A stretch of 64,000 bases of DNA from Flavonifractor sp. An10. GTDB taxonomy: Bacteria; Bacillota; Clostridia; Oscillospirales; Oscillospiraceae. The DNA lies in NCBI RefSeq assembly GCF_002161215.1, contig NZ_NFMB01000004.1, positions 248,001-312,000 of the forward strand, given 5' to 3'. Position numbers and translations under genes: made by a program. Under the pieces are notes generated by a model. The model had not been told where the DNA came from and did not search any database. It saw only the letters and a list, made by a program, of their open reading frames with translations. Below are positions 18,031 to 26,629 of this stretch, piece after piece (the stretch's first letter is position 1; the number at the start of each line of letters is the position of its first letter).

Positions 18031-19299
18031 CTAGGTTTTCTTTTGGAAGATAATAATTTCCTCATGGTCGACACCACCGAGCCTATTCCATTTGTAGCTG
18101 ATATTGCGTGATACCTCAAATATTTTCTGAAAGTGAAAATCGCGGACGACCATATCGCTGAGATCACCGATGGTATCGTAGCCATCTATAACTTTTGCTT
18201 TCCCCTGTCCAATGATGAAGCAAAAGAATTTGTCCTTTTTCAGCACGCGTTCCGCCTCACCACAAAAAGCCTTCATATCGTCATAAAACTTGTTTATAAC
18301 CTCCTGCCCGTTTCTTTTCCTATAGGCTCTCGCTCCAATCTCCTGGCTTGGAAGACGATCAAAGCCCTCATTTGGGAAAAAAAGATTGATCAATCGCATA
18401 GTTTTTATATAATCCTGGGCACAGAGATATGGAGGTGAAGTCAGGATAAAATCGACACTTAGATCCTCAACCAAGTTCAGATTACGTGAGTCTCCACAAT
18501 AAATAGCAGATCGGTTGATCAGTTCCACCAAGTCTGCCTTCCTGTTGCTCACAACAAACTGCCTTAAAAAATCGTCAATAGAAAGAATAAGCCTGTCTAG
18601 CATAGCAAGATAGGTAGAAATAGCACTATAATATCGTAACTGTGACGGTCTACAATTGTCTGTAATATAGGTAAAATGGCCTCTTTGGGAACAGACATCC
18701 TTCAAAATTGCAGTGAAAGCGCATTTTCTGGTACTACACACCCCTCTCTCGCGATCCGCGTGGATGAGCTCATACAACCGAAGTAACTCGTTTAATGTGT
18801 CGATATGATACCAGAGAATCAGTTCCTCGTTTAGGCCCAAAGATTTCATTCTATCCATCATCTCTTGAGGGTATTTTTTCCTCACGGTGTCCATGTTTTT
18901 CCCATCATATAATTCCTCATCACAGATGCGTTCTATTTTACCGGAGAGGAGCGCACCGTCTCGCTTTCTCACAGATTGAAGTAGTTTGGGGCTAATACTA
19001 CTCTCTAGTAAAATTCCAACTACATTTCTTACCGTATCTGTAGCAAATGGATTTAGGTCATTGTAAAGAAATGGACGGTTCTGTTTTATCGCTTCGATAA
19101 CGGTTGTACCGCTTCCCCCAAAAGGATCAAATACAACATCCCCCGGTTCTGTTAAAAGAGCAATGAGAAATTTGGGGATTGGTGGCGGAAAGGTCGCCGG
19201 ATACCAAGAAATAGAGTTCACGTCCAGCGGAAAACGCTGGCTGTTATAATCAGAAAAGTCCCAGTTGACTTGTTTCAAAGTCTGTATCAGGTTTTCCAT
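18031..19299 (-). CDS. Site-specific DNA methyltransferase (amino-methylating, TSPPY type)
   Basis: 422-residue SAM-dependent DNA methyltransferase. Motif I DPFGGSGTT lies at 58-66 and catalytic motif IV TSPPY at 287-291, meaning N4-cytosine or N6-adenine methylation. Some 220 residues separate them, so the order is I, putative target recognition, IV (alpha-like), with a helical insertion containing CRPSQLRYYSAISTYLAMLDRL. The start has GGGAG 9 bases upstream and overlaps the HD gene by 50 bp. No restriction endonuclease is adjacent, so it is not a plain R-M pair; it may mark host DNA for the linked NACHT protein or be a diverged effector. Confidence 0.85.
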   Translation of the reverse strand: MENLIQTLKQVNWDFSDYNSQRFPLDVNSISWYPATFPPPIPKFLIALLTEPGDVVFDPFGGSGTTVIEAIKQNRPFLYNDLNPFATDTVRNVVGILLESSISPKLLQSVRKRDGALLSGKIERICDEELYDGKNMDTVRKKYPQEMMDRMKSLGLNEELILWYHIDTLNELLRLYELIHADRERGVCSTRKCAFTAILKDVCSQRGHFTYITDNCRPSQLRYYSAISTYLAMLDRLILSIDDFLRQFVVSNRKADLVELINRSAIYCGDSRNLNLVEDLSVDFILTSPPYLCAQDYIKTMRLINLFFPNEGFDRLPSQEIGARAYRKRNGQEVINKFYDDMKAFCGEAERVLKKDKFFCFIIGQGKAKVIDGYDTIGDLSDMVVRDFHFQKIFEVSRNISYKWNRLGGVDHEEIIIFQKKT

Positions 19300-20653
19300 T
19301 TTCGTTACTCCCGTACAGTGAAATTTCGAAGTTCTTCAGTACGCCATTTTTCAATAACTCTATCAGAGCATCCTTCTGAATAGAGATAGTTTTTCTGCAT
19401 TTCTTTCCGCTTGCTTCCCCCTCTATATAATAGCTATTTCCGTAGGGGGTAAATAACCCTAAAAGAGCCCCCTGGACGTTCTTCTCTTCCTTCTGAGCAT
19501 CTTCTTTCCAATTCCAGAGTCTTTGTCGATTTGTAATTGAACGCTTTCTTTTATCAGGATAAAAATTGGCGAAAACAGGGTGATTTTCAAAAAAATCGGA
19601 ATGCATTTCTTTTGTTTTTCCGACTATAGACATCAGGAATTCCCTTACTTCATCTTCAATCTCATCTATATGGTTGTTAATAAAGGCAGATACACCGTCT
19701 CCCTTGACATAAAAAATTCCAAGGCAGGTGAACGGTCTGCACAATAATACTCGTTGCATAATTTCGCGGCTCTTATTGTGCTTTAGGAGAAAATCATATG
19801 TAATCTCGGAATCCGTCAGTCTCCAGGAGTTAATATCCAGCTGAACTACGCTCTCATCCTCTTCCAAAAGGTAGCCGATTGCTTTTTTGATCATTGTTTG
19901 ATAAGCGAAGTCATCAATACTTTCAAAAATAGCGGTGTATTGTAAATCCCGAATTCGCTGCCACTCCTTAATTTGTTTATCATAGAATGCGTTCAAGCAG
20001 ATTTTCCCATCGCTGATGCAGAAAGCATTTGCAAGGTTTTTCGCCAGTTTCCCGCAGTCTTCAAAGATAAGGCCCATTGCGGAGGTAGCCCTAAAGATAT
20101 TGTCTATATTATCTAAATCCATTCCGTCGCTGTTTACTAGTGGAGCGAGTAACTCCCCTGCATCGCCAGCTGCTAGCTTCGCTATCCGGTGGAGGTCAAG
20201 GCCAAGTCGTCTTGCCTTGGAACTTTGGCAGATACTCATAAGCTTCAATCTTTGACCCTGATATATCTGCGCCAGCGTTCCATCAAAGGAACCGCTAGTA
20301 CCCATGATGAGGTCTTTTAGGTTCTGCTCATGATCAAAACCAAACCTCGCCTGTAATACCTCCTCCATCGCATGTGCAAAGGGAGGTGTTCCCACATCGT
20401 GGTACAGACAGGCAATCATTAGTTCGGTAGCATCTTTTTCCTCCAGTTTCAGGCTCTTGGCGCAAATAGTGGCCAAGTAGCATACCCCTAGCGAATGTTC
20501 ATAGCGGGACGCCGATGCAAAAGAGGGAAAAGCAACAAATTGATTATTTGCCATCCGCACATCCCGTAACCGCAATAGTCCTGGACAGTTCAGCAGTTCC
20601 TGTATAATCGGAGGAAATTTCATTTCCCCATATAGTCTGTCATATATTTTCAT
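19250..20653 (-). CDS. HD-domain phosphohydrolase (dGTPase/SAMHD1-like)
   Basis: 467 residues. Metal-binding HD motifs are visible: H53 in RYEHSLG, H85-D86 in CLYHDVGTPPFAHAMEE (with H94), H108 in FDHEQN, and the late Asp in SDGMDLDNIDNIFR. This is the pattern of the dGTPase/SAMHD1-like superfamily, whose bacterial members can deplete dNTPs to starve phage. A family-unusual C-terminal extension (about 300-467) follows. GGAGG stands just before the ATG; the gene is first of a three-gene overlapping set with the methyltransferase and NACHT gene. Substrate cannot be assigned. Confidence 0.85.
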   Translation of the reverse strand: MKIYDRLYGEMKFPPIIQELLNCPGLLRLRDVRMANNQFVAFPSFASASRYEHSLGVCYLATICAKSLKLEEKDATELMIACLYHDVGTPPFAHAMEEVLQARFGFDHEQNLKDLIMGTSGSFDGTLAQIYQGQRLKLMSICQSSKARRLGLDLHRIAKLAAGDAGELLAPLVNSDGMDLDNIDNIFRATSAMGLIFEDCGKLAKNLANAFCISDGKICLNAFYDKQIKEWQRIRDLQYTAIFESIDDFAYQTMIKKAIGYLLEEDESVVQLDINSWRLTDSEITYDFLLKHNKSREIMQRVLLCRPFTCLGIFYVKGDGVSAFINNHIDEIEDEVREFLMSIVGKTKEMHSDFFENHPVFANFYPDKRKRSITNRQRLWNWKEDAQKEEKNVQGALLGLFTPYGNSYYIEGEASGKKCRKTISIQKDALIELLKNGVLKNFEISLYGSNENGKPDTDFETSQLGLF

Positions 20654-20799
20654 TCAGACCTCCGTTTAAAACCGATGGTTTCCACAGCTAATAAGTCATA
20701 ACTATGCTTGTAGCAACAAACTATATGTTTACCATTTGGTACTAAACAAGCGCTATGGGATATATTTTTGACGAGGATTAAGCCTTATTTGAAAAATCG

Positions 20800-21110
20800 A
20801 GGGAATTGTTTATAAAAAACAATACGGTAATAGCGGCCAGGCAAGCAAAAGATTGGAATGAGGCATCCCGGTTGTCATACCTGGTGGCAATTCTGCGGAA
20901 CCACTTGATTTTCTGAAAAATACTCGATCAGATGCCGCTCCTTGTACAGATGCCAATCTACCGGTCAAGGCGCCGGAACATTACTTTGTGGCGGAATCAT
21001 ATAGCTGGCCCCATTTAGCGAATCGGGTATACACACAGAATGCAGGAGGTCGTAGGCCTCCGGTAGTTCCTGCCACTGAGCGCCAATTCGGGCAATCCAG
21101 AGCATCCCGT
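20800..21110 (-). pseudogene. IS5-family transposase remnant
   Basis: Two decayed minus-strand pieces. Near 20965-21110 the translation gives LWIARIGAQWQELPEAYD, the N-terminal IS5 DUF4096 block. Near 20812-20955 it gives RHLIEYFFQKIKWFRR-like residues (in broken frame) followed by IATRYDNRDASFQSF, the C-terminal IS5 block. The middle is deleted. It lies between the radical SAM gene and the HD gene, interrupting what may once have been a single operon. Confidence 0.75.
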
Positions 21111-21112
21111 AA

Positions 21113-22522
21113 TTATATACTTGGACGTAACCGAAACCTATCCTTTACCATCTTGTCATCTCTATAGGGCAAGTCCGCATAAAATTGCTTATAAGCTTCC
21201 TCAGACAGATGTAAAATTTTTTCTCTGCTCAAATTAGCATTTTCGTAGACAATCTCCCCCCACAACCAGTTGTCCTTTAATAGATAGCTGACCCATTCCC
21301 GTTCATCCGCAAAATATTCCATATATAACGGAGTCCCTGGATAGACAAATAGGGGATTGTAATGAGCAAAATCGAGATTCAGCTTTGTTGAATTCTCTAT
21401 AATTCCTCGGACATCCGCCTCGGTCTCATCTCTCCCACCAAGAATAAAGGTTCCAGCAGCTTGGATGCCAGTGAGAGCTTTCATGTACTGAATCTGTTCT
21501 GGTAGACCATGCAAAGGAATATGTTTCCCAAGAGCCTGTAGTCCAGCAATAAAGGTCTTCTCAATCCCCAGATTCATCTGGCGGCAGCCGGCTCTTTTTA
21601 GCAACAGCAAATCGGTCTCGTCCAGCTGTAAAAAGGTGTCGCAACGGATCTCCATCTGCCAAGTCATAGAAAGTCCCCTGCTAATCAAAGTATTACAAAA
21701 ATCTGCTACCTCCTGATGGATATTTTGAGGATTGCTGAAGAAACAATCGTCATAGAAAATTATATCCTTAATTTGATAACGCTCCTTTAAAAACTGCATT
21801 TCATCAACAATATTTTTGTTACTCCGTTTTCTGAAATTTTTGTAGTTTAGGTTGCCAGATACACAATAGCGACAATGGTATTTACAACCTCTGGAGGTAA
21901 TCATACTTGCTGATAAAAATTGGTTTTTTTGTCTCCGTCTCAAGGAAAAGACATTTTCCGCGAGATATGGCCGTTCTGGGAAAGCAAGTTTATCGATATC
22001 TACAACCTTATTATGATAAAAATATCCCCGTCGACTCACACAGCTACAATTTTCTAAGCTTCTGCCATTTTTGAGACAACGAAGCATTTTGCAGACGGCT
22101 TCTTCTCCATCTCCTTTTATTATATACCGAATCTTCAAAAACTCAAAGAAAAGCCATTCTTGTCCATCGATTGAAGCTAGTGGACCACCCGCATATACCC
22201 GCTCAGGCCCATAGATATCCAGACAGTAGCACGCAATAATTTGCAAGGCTCTCAGCTGTGTTGTAATACAGGGGCCTATCCCGACAAGAACAGGCTCATA
22301 GGTTTTCAAGGCATCTTGCAAATTTTTCGCAAAGTGGTTTAAATCGCTTTCAGCGTAGGAGTCAATCATAGAATAGCCGTTGATTACATCACAGGTATAG
22401 CCTTCTTCGTTGGCTGCTGAAATAAGATATCCTAAACCGAGGGGGAATATAGTACCGCTCCCATTTCTCCTGTGAAAAGGGGGATTAATTAACAATAAAT
22501 CGACTTTTTTCCTCTCGTTCAT
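21113..22522 (-). CDS. B12-binding-type radical SAM protein
   Basis: 469 residues from the ATG at 22522, which has GAGGTG 7 bases upstream (the frame also extends to a GTG that overlaps this site). The N-terminal ~140 residues form a cobalamin-binding-like Rossmann domain (LLLINPPFHRRNGSGTIFP, VGIGPCITTQ, VYAGGPLAS). The radical SAM cluster is C213-x3-C217-x2-C220 in SRGCKYHCRYC. Members of this class do methylations, ring closures or peptide modification; no substrate protein is evident. The last residues (RLRPSI) abut an IS5 remnant, so the native C-terminus may have been altered. Follows a membrane protein gene by 28 bp on the same strand. Confidence 0.85.
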   Translation of the reverse strand: MNERKKVDLLLINPPFHRRNGSGTIFPLGLGYLISAANEEGYTCDVINGYSMIDSYAESDLNHFAKNLQDALKTYEPVLVGIGPCITTQLRALQIIACYCLDIYGPERVYAGGPLASIDGQEWLFFEFLKIRYIIKGDGEEAVCKMLRCLKNGRSLENCSCVSRRGYFYHNKVVDIDKLAFPERPYLAENVFSLRRRQKNQFLSASMITSRGCKYHCRYCVSGNLNYKNFRKRSNKNIVDEMQFLKERYQIKDIIFYDDCFFSNPQNIHQEVADFCNTLISRGLSMTWQMEIRCDTFLQLDETDLLLLKRAGCRQMNLGIEKTFIAGLQALGKHIPLHGLPEQIQYMKALTGIQAAGTFILGGRDETEADVRGIIENSTKLNLDFAHYNPLFVYPGTPLYMEYFADEREWVSYLLKDNWLWGEIVYENANLSREKILHLSEEAYKQFYADLPYRDDKMVKDRFRLRPSI

Positions 22523-22550
22523 TCTATTGCACCTCACGGACTTTTTATAG

Positions 22551-23357
22551 CTATGGTTTTGTAGTTTTTGATTCTTGCTGTTCTGGAGCTATATGTTCCA
22601 TTGAGTTGCTATCGTTATCCCAGCATAATTCTTGATAGGCAAAAATAATATTTCGGACCCAATATCTATAATACCTTTTGCTCCTAAACAGCAAAATTAG
22701 CAATAAAACAATCATTATACCCAAAATCATAAGGGAGTAAAAGAATGCAAAATATTCTTTATGAAAGAAAAAATCCGCTCCGAAAGCAAATGTAATAAGC
22801 GATAGAATGGCAAGAACTATGCACAGTGTACCGCACATATTATAAATAATATTCAGTTTTACATAATCGCCAGATTTCTTTTTGTCTTGTAGTCTTTTGT
22901 TCATCCGATGAAATAAGAATTTACTCTCATCCCTCAATTTCTCCGGCTCAGATTGAGAAAAGTCGTTACCATTGTTTAATGATTTCAGAAAAGGCATCAG
23001 ATTGCGGAGTTCTTGATTGTTTAAGATCCCTGCATTTTCGTCTAACAGCAGGGTGCGGGGATCAGCCTTCAGATAGATTAATCTATTCTTCAAAATACTG
23101 CTAAGTTCGTGAAGAATCATCCCACAAAGATAGGAAAATGCCAACAACACTAGAAGTTCATAGATATCCGATGGAGTAGCAATATTCATTTGCAAGATGA
23201 GTCCTAACTTTCCAATCATTCCTGGCGTTATGGAGATGAGTCCGCTCAAGGATATCATAAAATCATAGAGGGATCTAATGCCAATCAAAAAAATTACGCC
23301 AGGAAAGAGTACTATCCAAATATCGTATAGTCCTATCTTATCAAAAAATTTTTCCAT
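22551..23357 (-). CDS. Membrane protein of unknown function
   Basis: Not recognised. 268 residues with four predicted TM helices: IWIVLFPGVIFLIGI, YELLVLLAFSYLCGMIL, MCGTLCIVLAILSLITFAFG and YSLMILGIMIVLLLILLF. A soluble helical segment of ~75 residues lies between the second and third. It is first in a minus-strand set with the radical SAM gene and possibly with the HD/methyltransferase/NACHT genes. In defence operons such proteins can be membrane effectors, but nothing here proves that. Confidence 0.6.
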   Translation of the reverse strand: MEKFFDKIGLYDIWIVLFPGVIFLIGIRSLYDFMISLSGLISITPGMIGKLGLILQMNIATPSDIYELLVLLAFSYLCGMILHELSSILKNRLIYLKADPRTLLLDENAGILNNQELRNLMPFLKSLNNGNDFSQSEPEKLRDESKFLFHRMNKRLQDKKKSGDYVKLNIIYNMCGTLCIVLAILSLITFAFGADFFFHKEYFAFFYSLMILGIMIVLLLILLFRSKRYYRYWVRNIIFAYQELCWDNDSNSMEHIAPEQQESKTTKP

Positions 23358-23715
23358 AATTTCTCCCCAAGCATCCTCTCAATTTCTAAATCAGCACATA
23401 ATTCAAGATTATTTTTTACTATCATATCATATTCGCCGAAATTTTCCAATCAATATTATTTCACATATCTCTTTTGAACACTTTCCTAGATTTAGTTTGA
23501 AGCAACTGTCATGATTAAGGTCTATATTCTGCCAAGCACACATTTCGGGTTTTATTTTACTCTGCCTGTGTTTGACTGGTGACATAGAAAAGCTCGAAAC
23601 CCCACAGGACCAAGCATAAAATACCCCTACCTGATCTGAACAATGACATCTCTTTGTTCAAATCAAGTAAGGTCATTCAAATTTATATATTTGTGCAAAC
23701 GGTGAATTATACTAT
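23358..23715. other. Intergenic upstream of the accessory operon
   Basis: AT-rich, no gene seen. It should contain the promoter of the minus-strand membrane protein/radical SAM genes; no -10/-35 pair stands out clearly enough to call. Confidence 0.4.
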
Positions 23716-23809
23716 CAAGCGCAACAGTTTAGTTAGATAAAAAGAGTTCATACAGCCCCCAGTGGTAGAATGGAGTAACCACACACCCCAAACACCAGGA
23801 GGGGACTAT

Positions 23810-24580
23810 ATGAATTACCATCATCTTAGCATAGAAGAGCGCAGTTGTATACGGAAATATTATGTGGATGGGCTGAGTTACCGAGAGATCGCACGGCTGG
23901 TAGGAAGGAACGCGAGTACGGTCTCACGGGAGATACGACGAAACTGTACACATATGTATGACATTCTCACTTACTATCCTCATACAGCACAAAAAAGTAT
24001 CTGCTACGGCGCAAAGGGAAGAGCCATGGGAGCAAGGAAACGCGTGGAAAATACAGTAAGGGCAAGTCGATCCACAAACGGGACAGATCCGTGTACAGCC
24101 GAAAAGAGGCCGGGCACTGAGAAGCGGATACGGTGGTGAGCGGCCAGGGCAAGAGCAAGGCCTGCTTTGCTACCCTAGCGGAACGTAAGACACGCTTTTC
24201 ATTGCGGTTAAAATTCCTGACCGAAGGGCAGAGACCATGGAGAACGCGATCGTCTCTGTGCTTTCTGCCTTCCCCCGCCATTTGGTCAAGACGATCACTT
24301 GTGACCGGGGCGCGGAATTTGCTAACTGGCGCAGGATCGAAGAACGGCTGCACTGCGATGTCTATTTTACCGCCCCCTATTGTACCTGGCAGAAAGGCAC
24401 AAACGAGAATCTCAACGGTCTGCTCCGGGAGTTCTATCCAAAGGCAGGAATCTATCCAGGGTCGCTCCTGCCCCCCTAAAACGAAACCTGGCGTTGATCA
24501 ACGCCAGGCCTCGCAAAGTTTCGAATTTCCATTCCGCACAGGAATTATGGGACTTTGAACTCAATTCCTGTTGCACTTAG
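23810..24580 (+). pseudogene. IS30-family transposase, broken
   Basis: The N-terminal part MNYHHLSIEERSCIRKYY and the helix-turn-helix GLSYREIARLVGRNASTVSREIRRN are clear IS30. The frame is then lost by deletion; catalytic pieces reappear in another frame (VKTITCDRGAEFANW, VYFTAPYCTWQKGTNENLNG) and the C-terminal RPRK box in a third. AAGCGCAACAG near 23716 and its near-complement ending near 24578 may be the terminal repeats. Not functional. Confidence 0.85.
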
Positions 24581-24602
24581 TTTGACTATTCATTTAAACT
24601 TT

Positions 24603-25591
24603 TTAATGCTCACACTTTCTTTGAGCTATGATATATTTTTGAATATCTTCTATGGAAGGCAATTGATTCTGCGGTTCCTCTGATAGGTTGCTGGTGACCT
24701 AATATGCGCTGACACCGATGGGTTTGCTCATATCTTTGAGGGAGTACTCCGCTACGAAGTCGTTCTTGCTCTTGCAGAGCAACAGACTGATGGACGGGTG
24801 GCCCTGCTCCTTCTTCAAAATCCCATTCACTGTGGAGAGATAAAAATTGAGTTGGCCTGTGTATTCCGGCTTGAATTCGCCGGTTTTCAGCTAAATCGCC
24901 ATATAGCATCGCAAATTCAAATTATAAAACAGAAGATCAATGTAGAAATCGTCGCCGCCTACATTGAGGTGATACTGATTGCCTAGGAACGCAAAACCAG
25001 TTCCAAGTTCCAGCAGAAGCTTGGTCACATCCCTGACCAGCGCTTGCTCATTATCCCGTTCCACCATATCTTCTTTGAATGGAATAAAATCGAAGATATA
25101 GGGGGCCTTCATTGCCTGCCCAGCCAATTCACTTTGTGGCGACGAAAGCCGGTTCTTAAAGTTAGAAACCTTATCCGCTAACGCCTGACGCTGGTATAAC
25201 CCACTTTTGACCTGATGGATCAGTACATTGTGGGACCAGCCATTTTCTATGGTTTTCTGAATATACCAAATTCTTTCTTCTGGACCTTTAACTTTGTCAA
25301 GAATTGCTATGTTGTGTGACCAAGAAACTTGTGCAGACAGCGTCTGCACAAATTCACGATTTGGATAGGTACGGGCGAATTTAGCCATATACTTTAGGCT
25401 GCATACGGAATAGCCTTTGCTACCTGGAAACTCTCGCCGGATATCTGCAGCCAGGTTTTCAATAAATTTATTGCCCCAGGCTTTGCGCTCACTGATCACT
25501 GTGCCGATGCTTGATATTGCGCTGTCTTGAACTCTCGCTTGAGCTGCTCAACGATGGCAAGGTATTCACCTGAATTCATCAACATGTTCAT
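24603..25591 (-). pseudogene. DUF1016 (YhcG-like, PD-(D/E)xK) nuclease gene with nonsense codons and a deletion
   Basis: The main frame (25499 downward) gives AWGNKFIENLAADIRREFPGSKGYS and the nuclease core FLGNQYHLNVGGDDFYIDLLFYNLNLRCY. It then meets TAG where relatives have the Glu of IELKTGEFKPEY; the same frame continues LKTGEFKPEYTGQLNFYLSTV and meets a second TAG after KPIGVSAY. The N-terminal MNMLMNSGEYLAIVEQLKREF is in a different frame, showing a further deletion near 25500. Its start overlaps the phosphatase gene end by 26 bp. Related proteins are Holliday-junction-type nucleases often linked to defence or restriction loci. Dead unless TAG is read through. Confidence 0.8.
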
Positions 25592-26054
25592 TTTTCCCTT
25601 CCACCATCAGGCACCTAAGTAGCCCTTGGCAACCCGCCAACACGTCCCTCCAGGTGGCATCGAAGTCATCGGCGTACCAGGGGTCTGCCACCTCCTGCTC
25701 CGGGCGGCCGGCGTATTCCATCAGGAGGTGCATCTTGTCGTTGAAGTCGCCGCCGCAGATGTGGTACATATTGCGGAGGTTGGCCTTGTCCATCCCGATG
25801 AGCAGGTCGTATTCCTCGTAGTCGATGTTGCGAAGCTGCCTGGCAGCGTGTCCGCCGCAGGAGATGCCGTGCTCCGCCAGCTTTCGCCGGGCTGGTGGGT
25901 AGACCGGATTGCCAATCTCCTCCCGGCTGGTGGCCGCCGAGGCGATACGAAACTCGTCCTCCAGTCCCGCTTTCTTCACCAGGTCTTTCATCACATACTC
26001 GGCCATTGGACTCCGACAAATATTGCCGTGACACACAAAAAGGATTTTCCTCAT
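25566..26054 (-). CDS. Low-molecular-weight protein-tyrosine phosphatase
   Basis: 162 residues from the ATG at 26054. The P-loop C8-HGNICR14-S is at the N-terminus (ILFVCHGNICRSPMAEYV) and the general-acid loop is VADPWYADDFD, the LMW-PTP DP motif, followed by a C-terminal helix. It dephosphorylates phosphotyrosine or phosphoarginine on target proteins. A longer GTG start (26072) is possible but lies in the overlapping upstream gene. It is co-directional with a DUF1016-N gene and the broken DUF1016 nuclease gene. Confidence 0.92.
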   Translation of the reverse strand: MRKILFVCHGNICRSPMAEYVMKDLVKKAGLEDEFRIASAATSREEIGNPVYPPARRKLAEHGISCGGHAARQLRNIDYEEYDLLIGMDKANLRNMYHICGGDFNDKMHLLMEYAGRPEQEVADPWYADDFDATWRDVLAGCQGLLRCLMVEGKNEHVDEFR

Positions 26055-26535
26055 GCTCCAGACACTCCACACTCACTGTATTTTCTTCAGTATAGCAGGA
26101 ATCCTGCTGTTCGTCGAGTGTGGATTGCAGCCATGCCCCGGCCTGGATCTGCTCCAGCAGCTCCGCTTTTGCCCAGTGGTGCTCCAGTGCGGCCCGGAGA
26201 TACCAGGCACGCTCCCGGTTGCTCTCACAGCCCTCCAGGATAGCTACATTCTGTGTCCAGCCCAACTTCAGGGCCAATTCCAGCAGCTCCTGGTGATCAG
26301 CATAGGCACGGTGGAATTCCCGCATCCGCCGCAGGTTACGGGGTGAGAAGCCCCTGGCCCCGGGGTAGGTTGCCTGGAGATGTTCTGCAGCCATCACTGC
26401 CGCGCCCTTCTCCGGGCGGGCGCAGACAATTCTGCCGATCTCGAAGCACAGTTCTACCTCTGTTAGTTCGGTTTGTATTATGCTGCCCAAGGCGGCGTAC
26501 ATCGCGGTATAGTCAACTGGCTTTCGCTTGTTCAT
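25666..26535 (-). CDS. DUF1016 N-terminal domain protein with out-of-frame tail
   Basis: 289 residues as read. The first ~165 resemble the DUF1016 N-terminal domain (GSIIQTELTEVELCFEIGRIV, ATYPGARGFSPRNLRRMREF, LGWTQNVAILEGCESNRERAWYLRAALE). From about residue 167 (ENPFCVSRQYLSE) the frame runs through the phosphatase gene in another register and has no relative; a native stop was probably lost, or the protein really carries a ~120-residue accidental tail. No nuclease catalytic domain is present. The N-terminal part is well supported, the end coordinate is not. Confidence 0.6.
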   Translation of the reverse strand: MNKRKPVDYTAMYAALGSIIQTELTEVELCFEIGRIVCARPEKGAAVMAAEHLQATYPGARGFSPRNLRRMREFHRAYADHQELLELALKLGWTQNVAILEGCESNRERAWYLRAALEHHWAKAELLEQIQAGAWLQSTLDEQQDSCYTEENTVSVECLEHEENPFCVSRQYLSESNGRVCDERPGEESGTGGRVSYRLGGHQPGGDWQSGLPTSPAKAGGARHLLRRTRCQAASQHRLRGIRPAHRDGQGQPPQYVPHLRRRLQRQDAPPDGIRRPPGAGGGRPLVRR

Positions 26536-26570
26536 CGTTCTTATCCTTTCCGGCGCATTGCCTCAGCCAG

Positions 26571-26629
26571 AAGGCCGCAAAGGAAAAGGTGGCGGATCAA
26601 ACCGCCGCCCTTTCCCTTACGGCCTTCTG
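26571..26629 (-). terminator. Long stem-loop after the phosphoesterase gene
   Basis: An imperfect long inverted repeat (AGAAGGCCGCAAAGG and AAAGGTGGCGG pairing with CCGCCGCCCTTT and CCTTACGGCCTTCT) directly below the stop at 26630. It separates the recombinase/phosphoesterase operon from the DUF1016/phosphatase genes. Confidence 0.65.
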
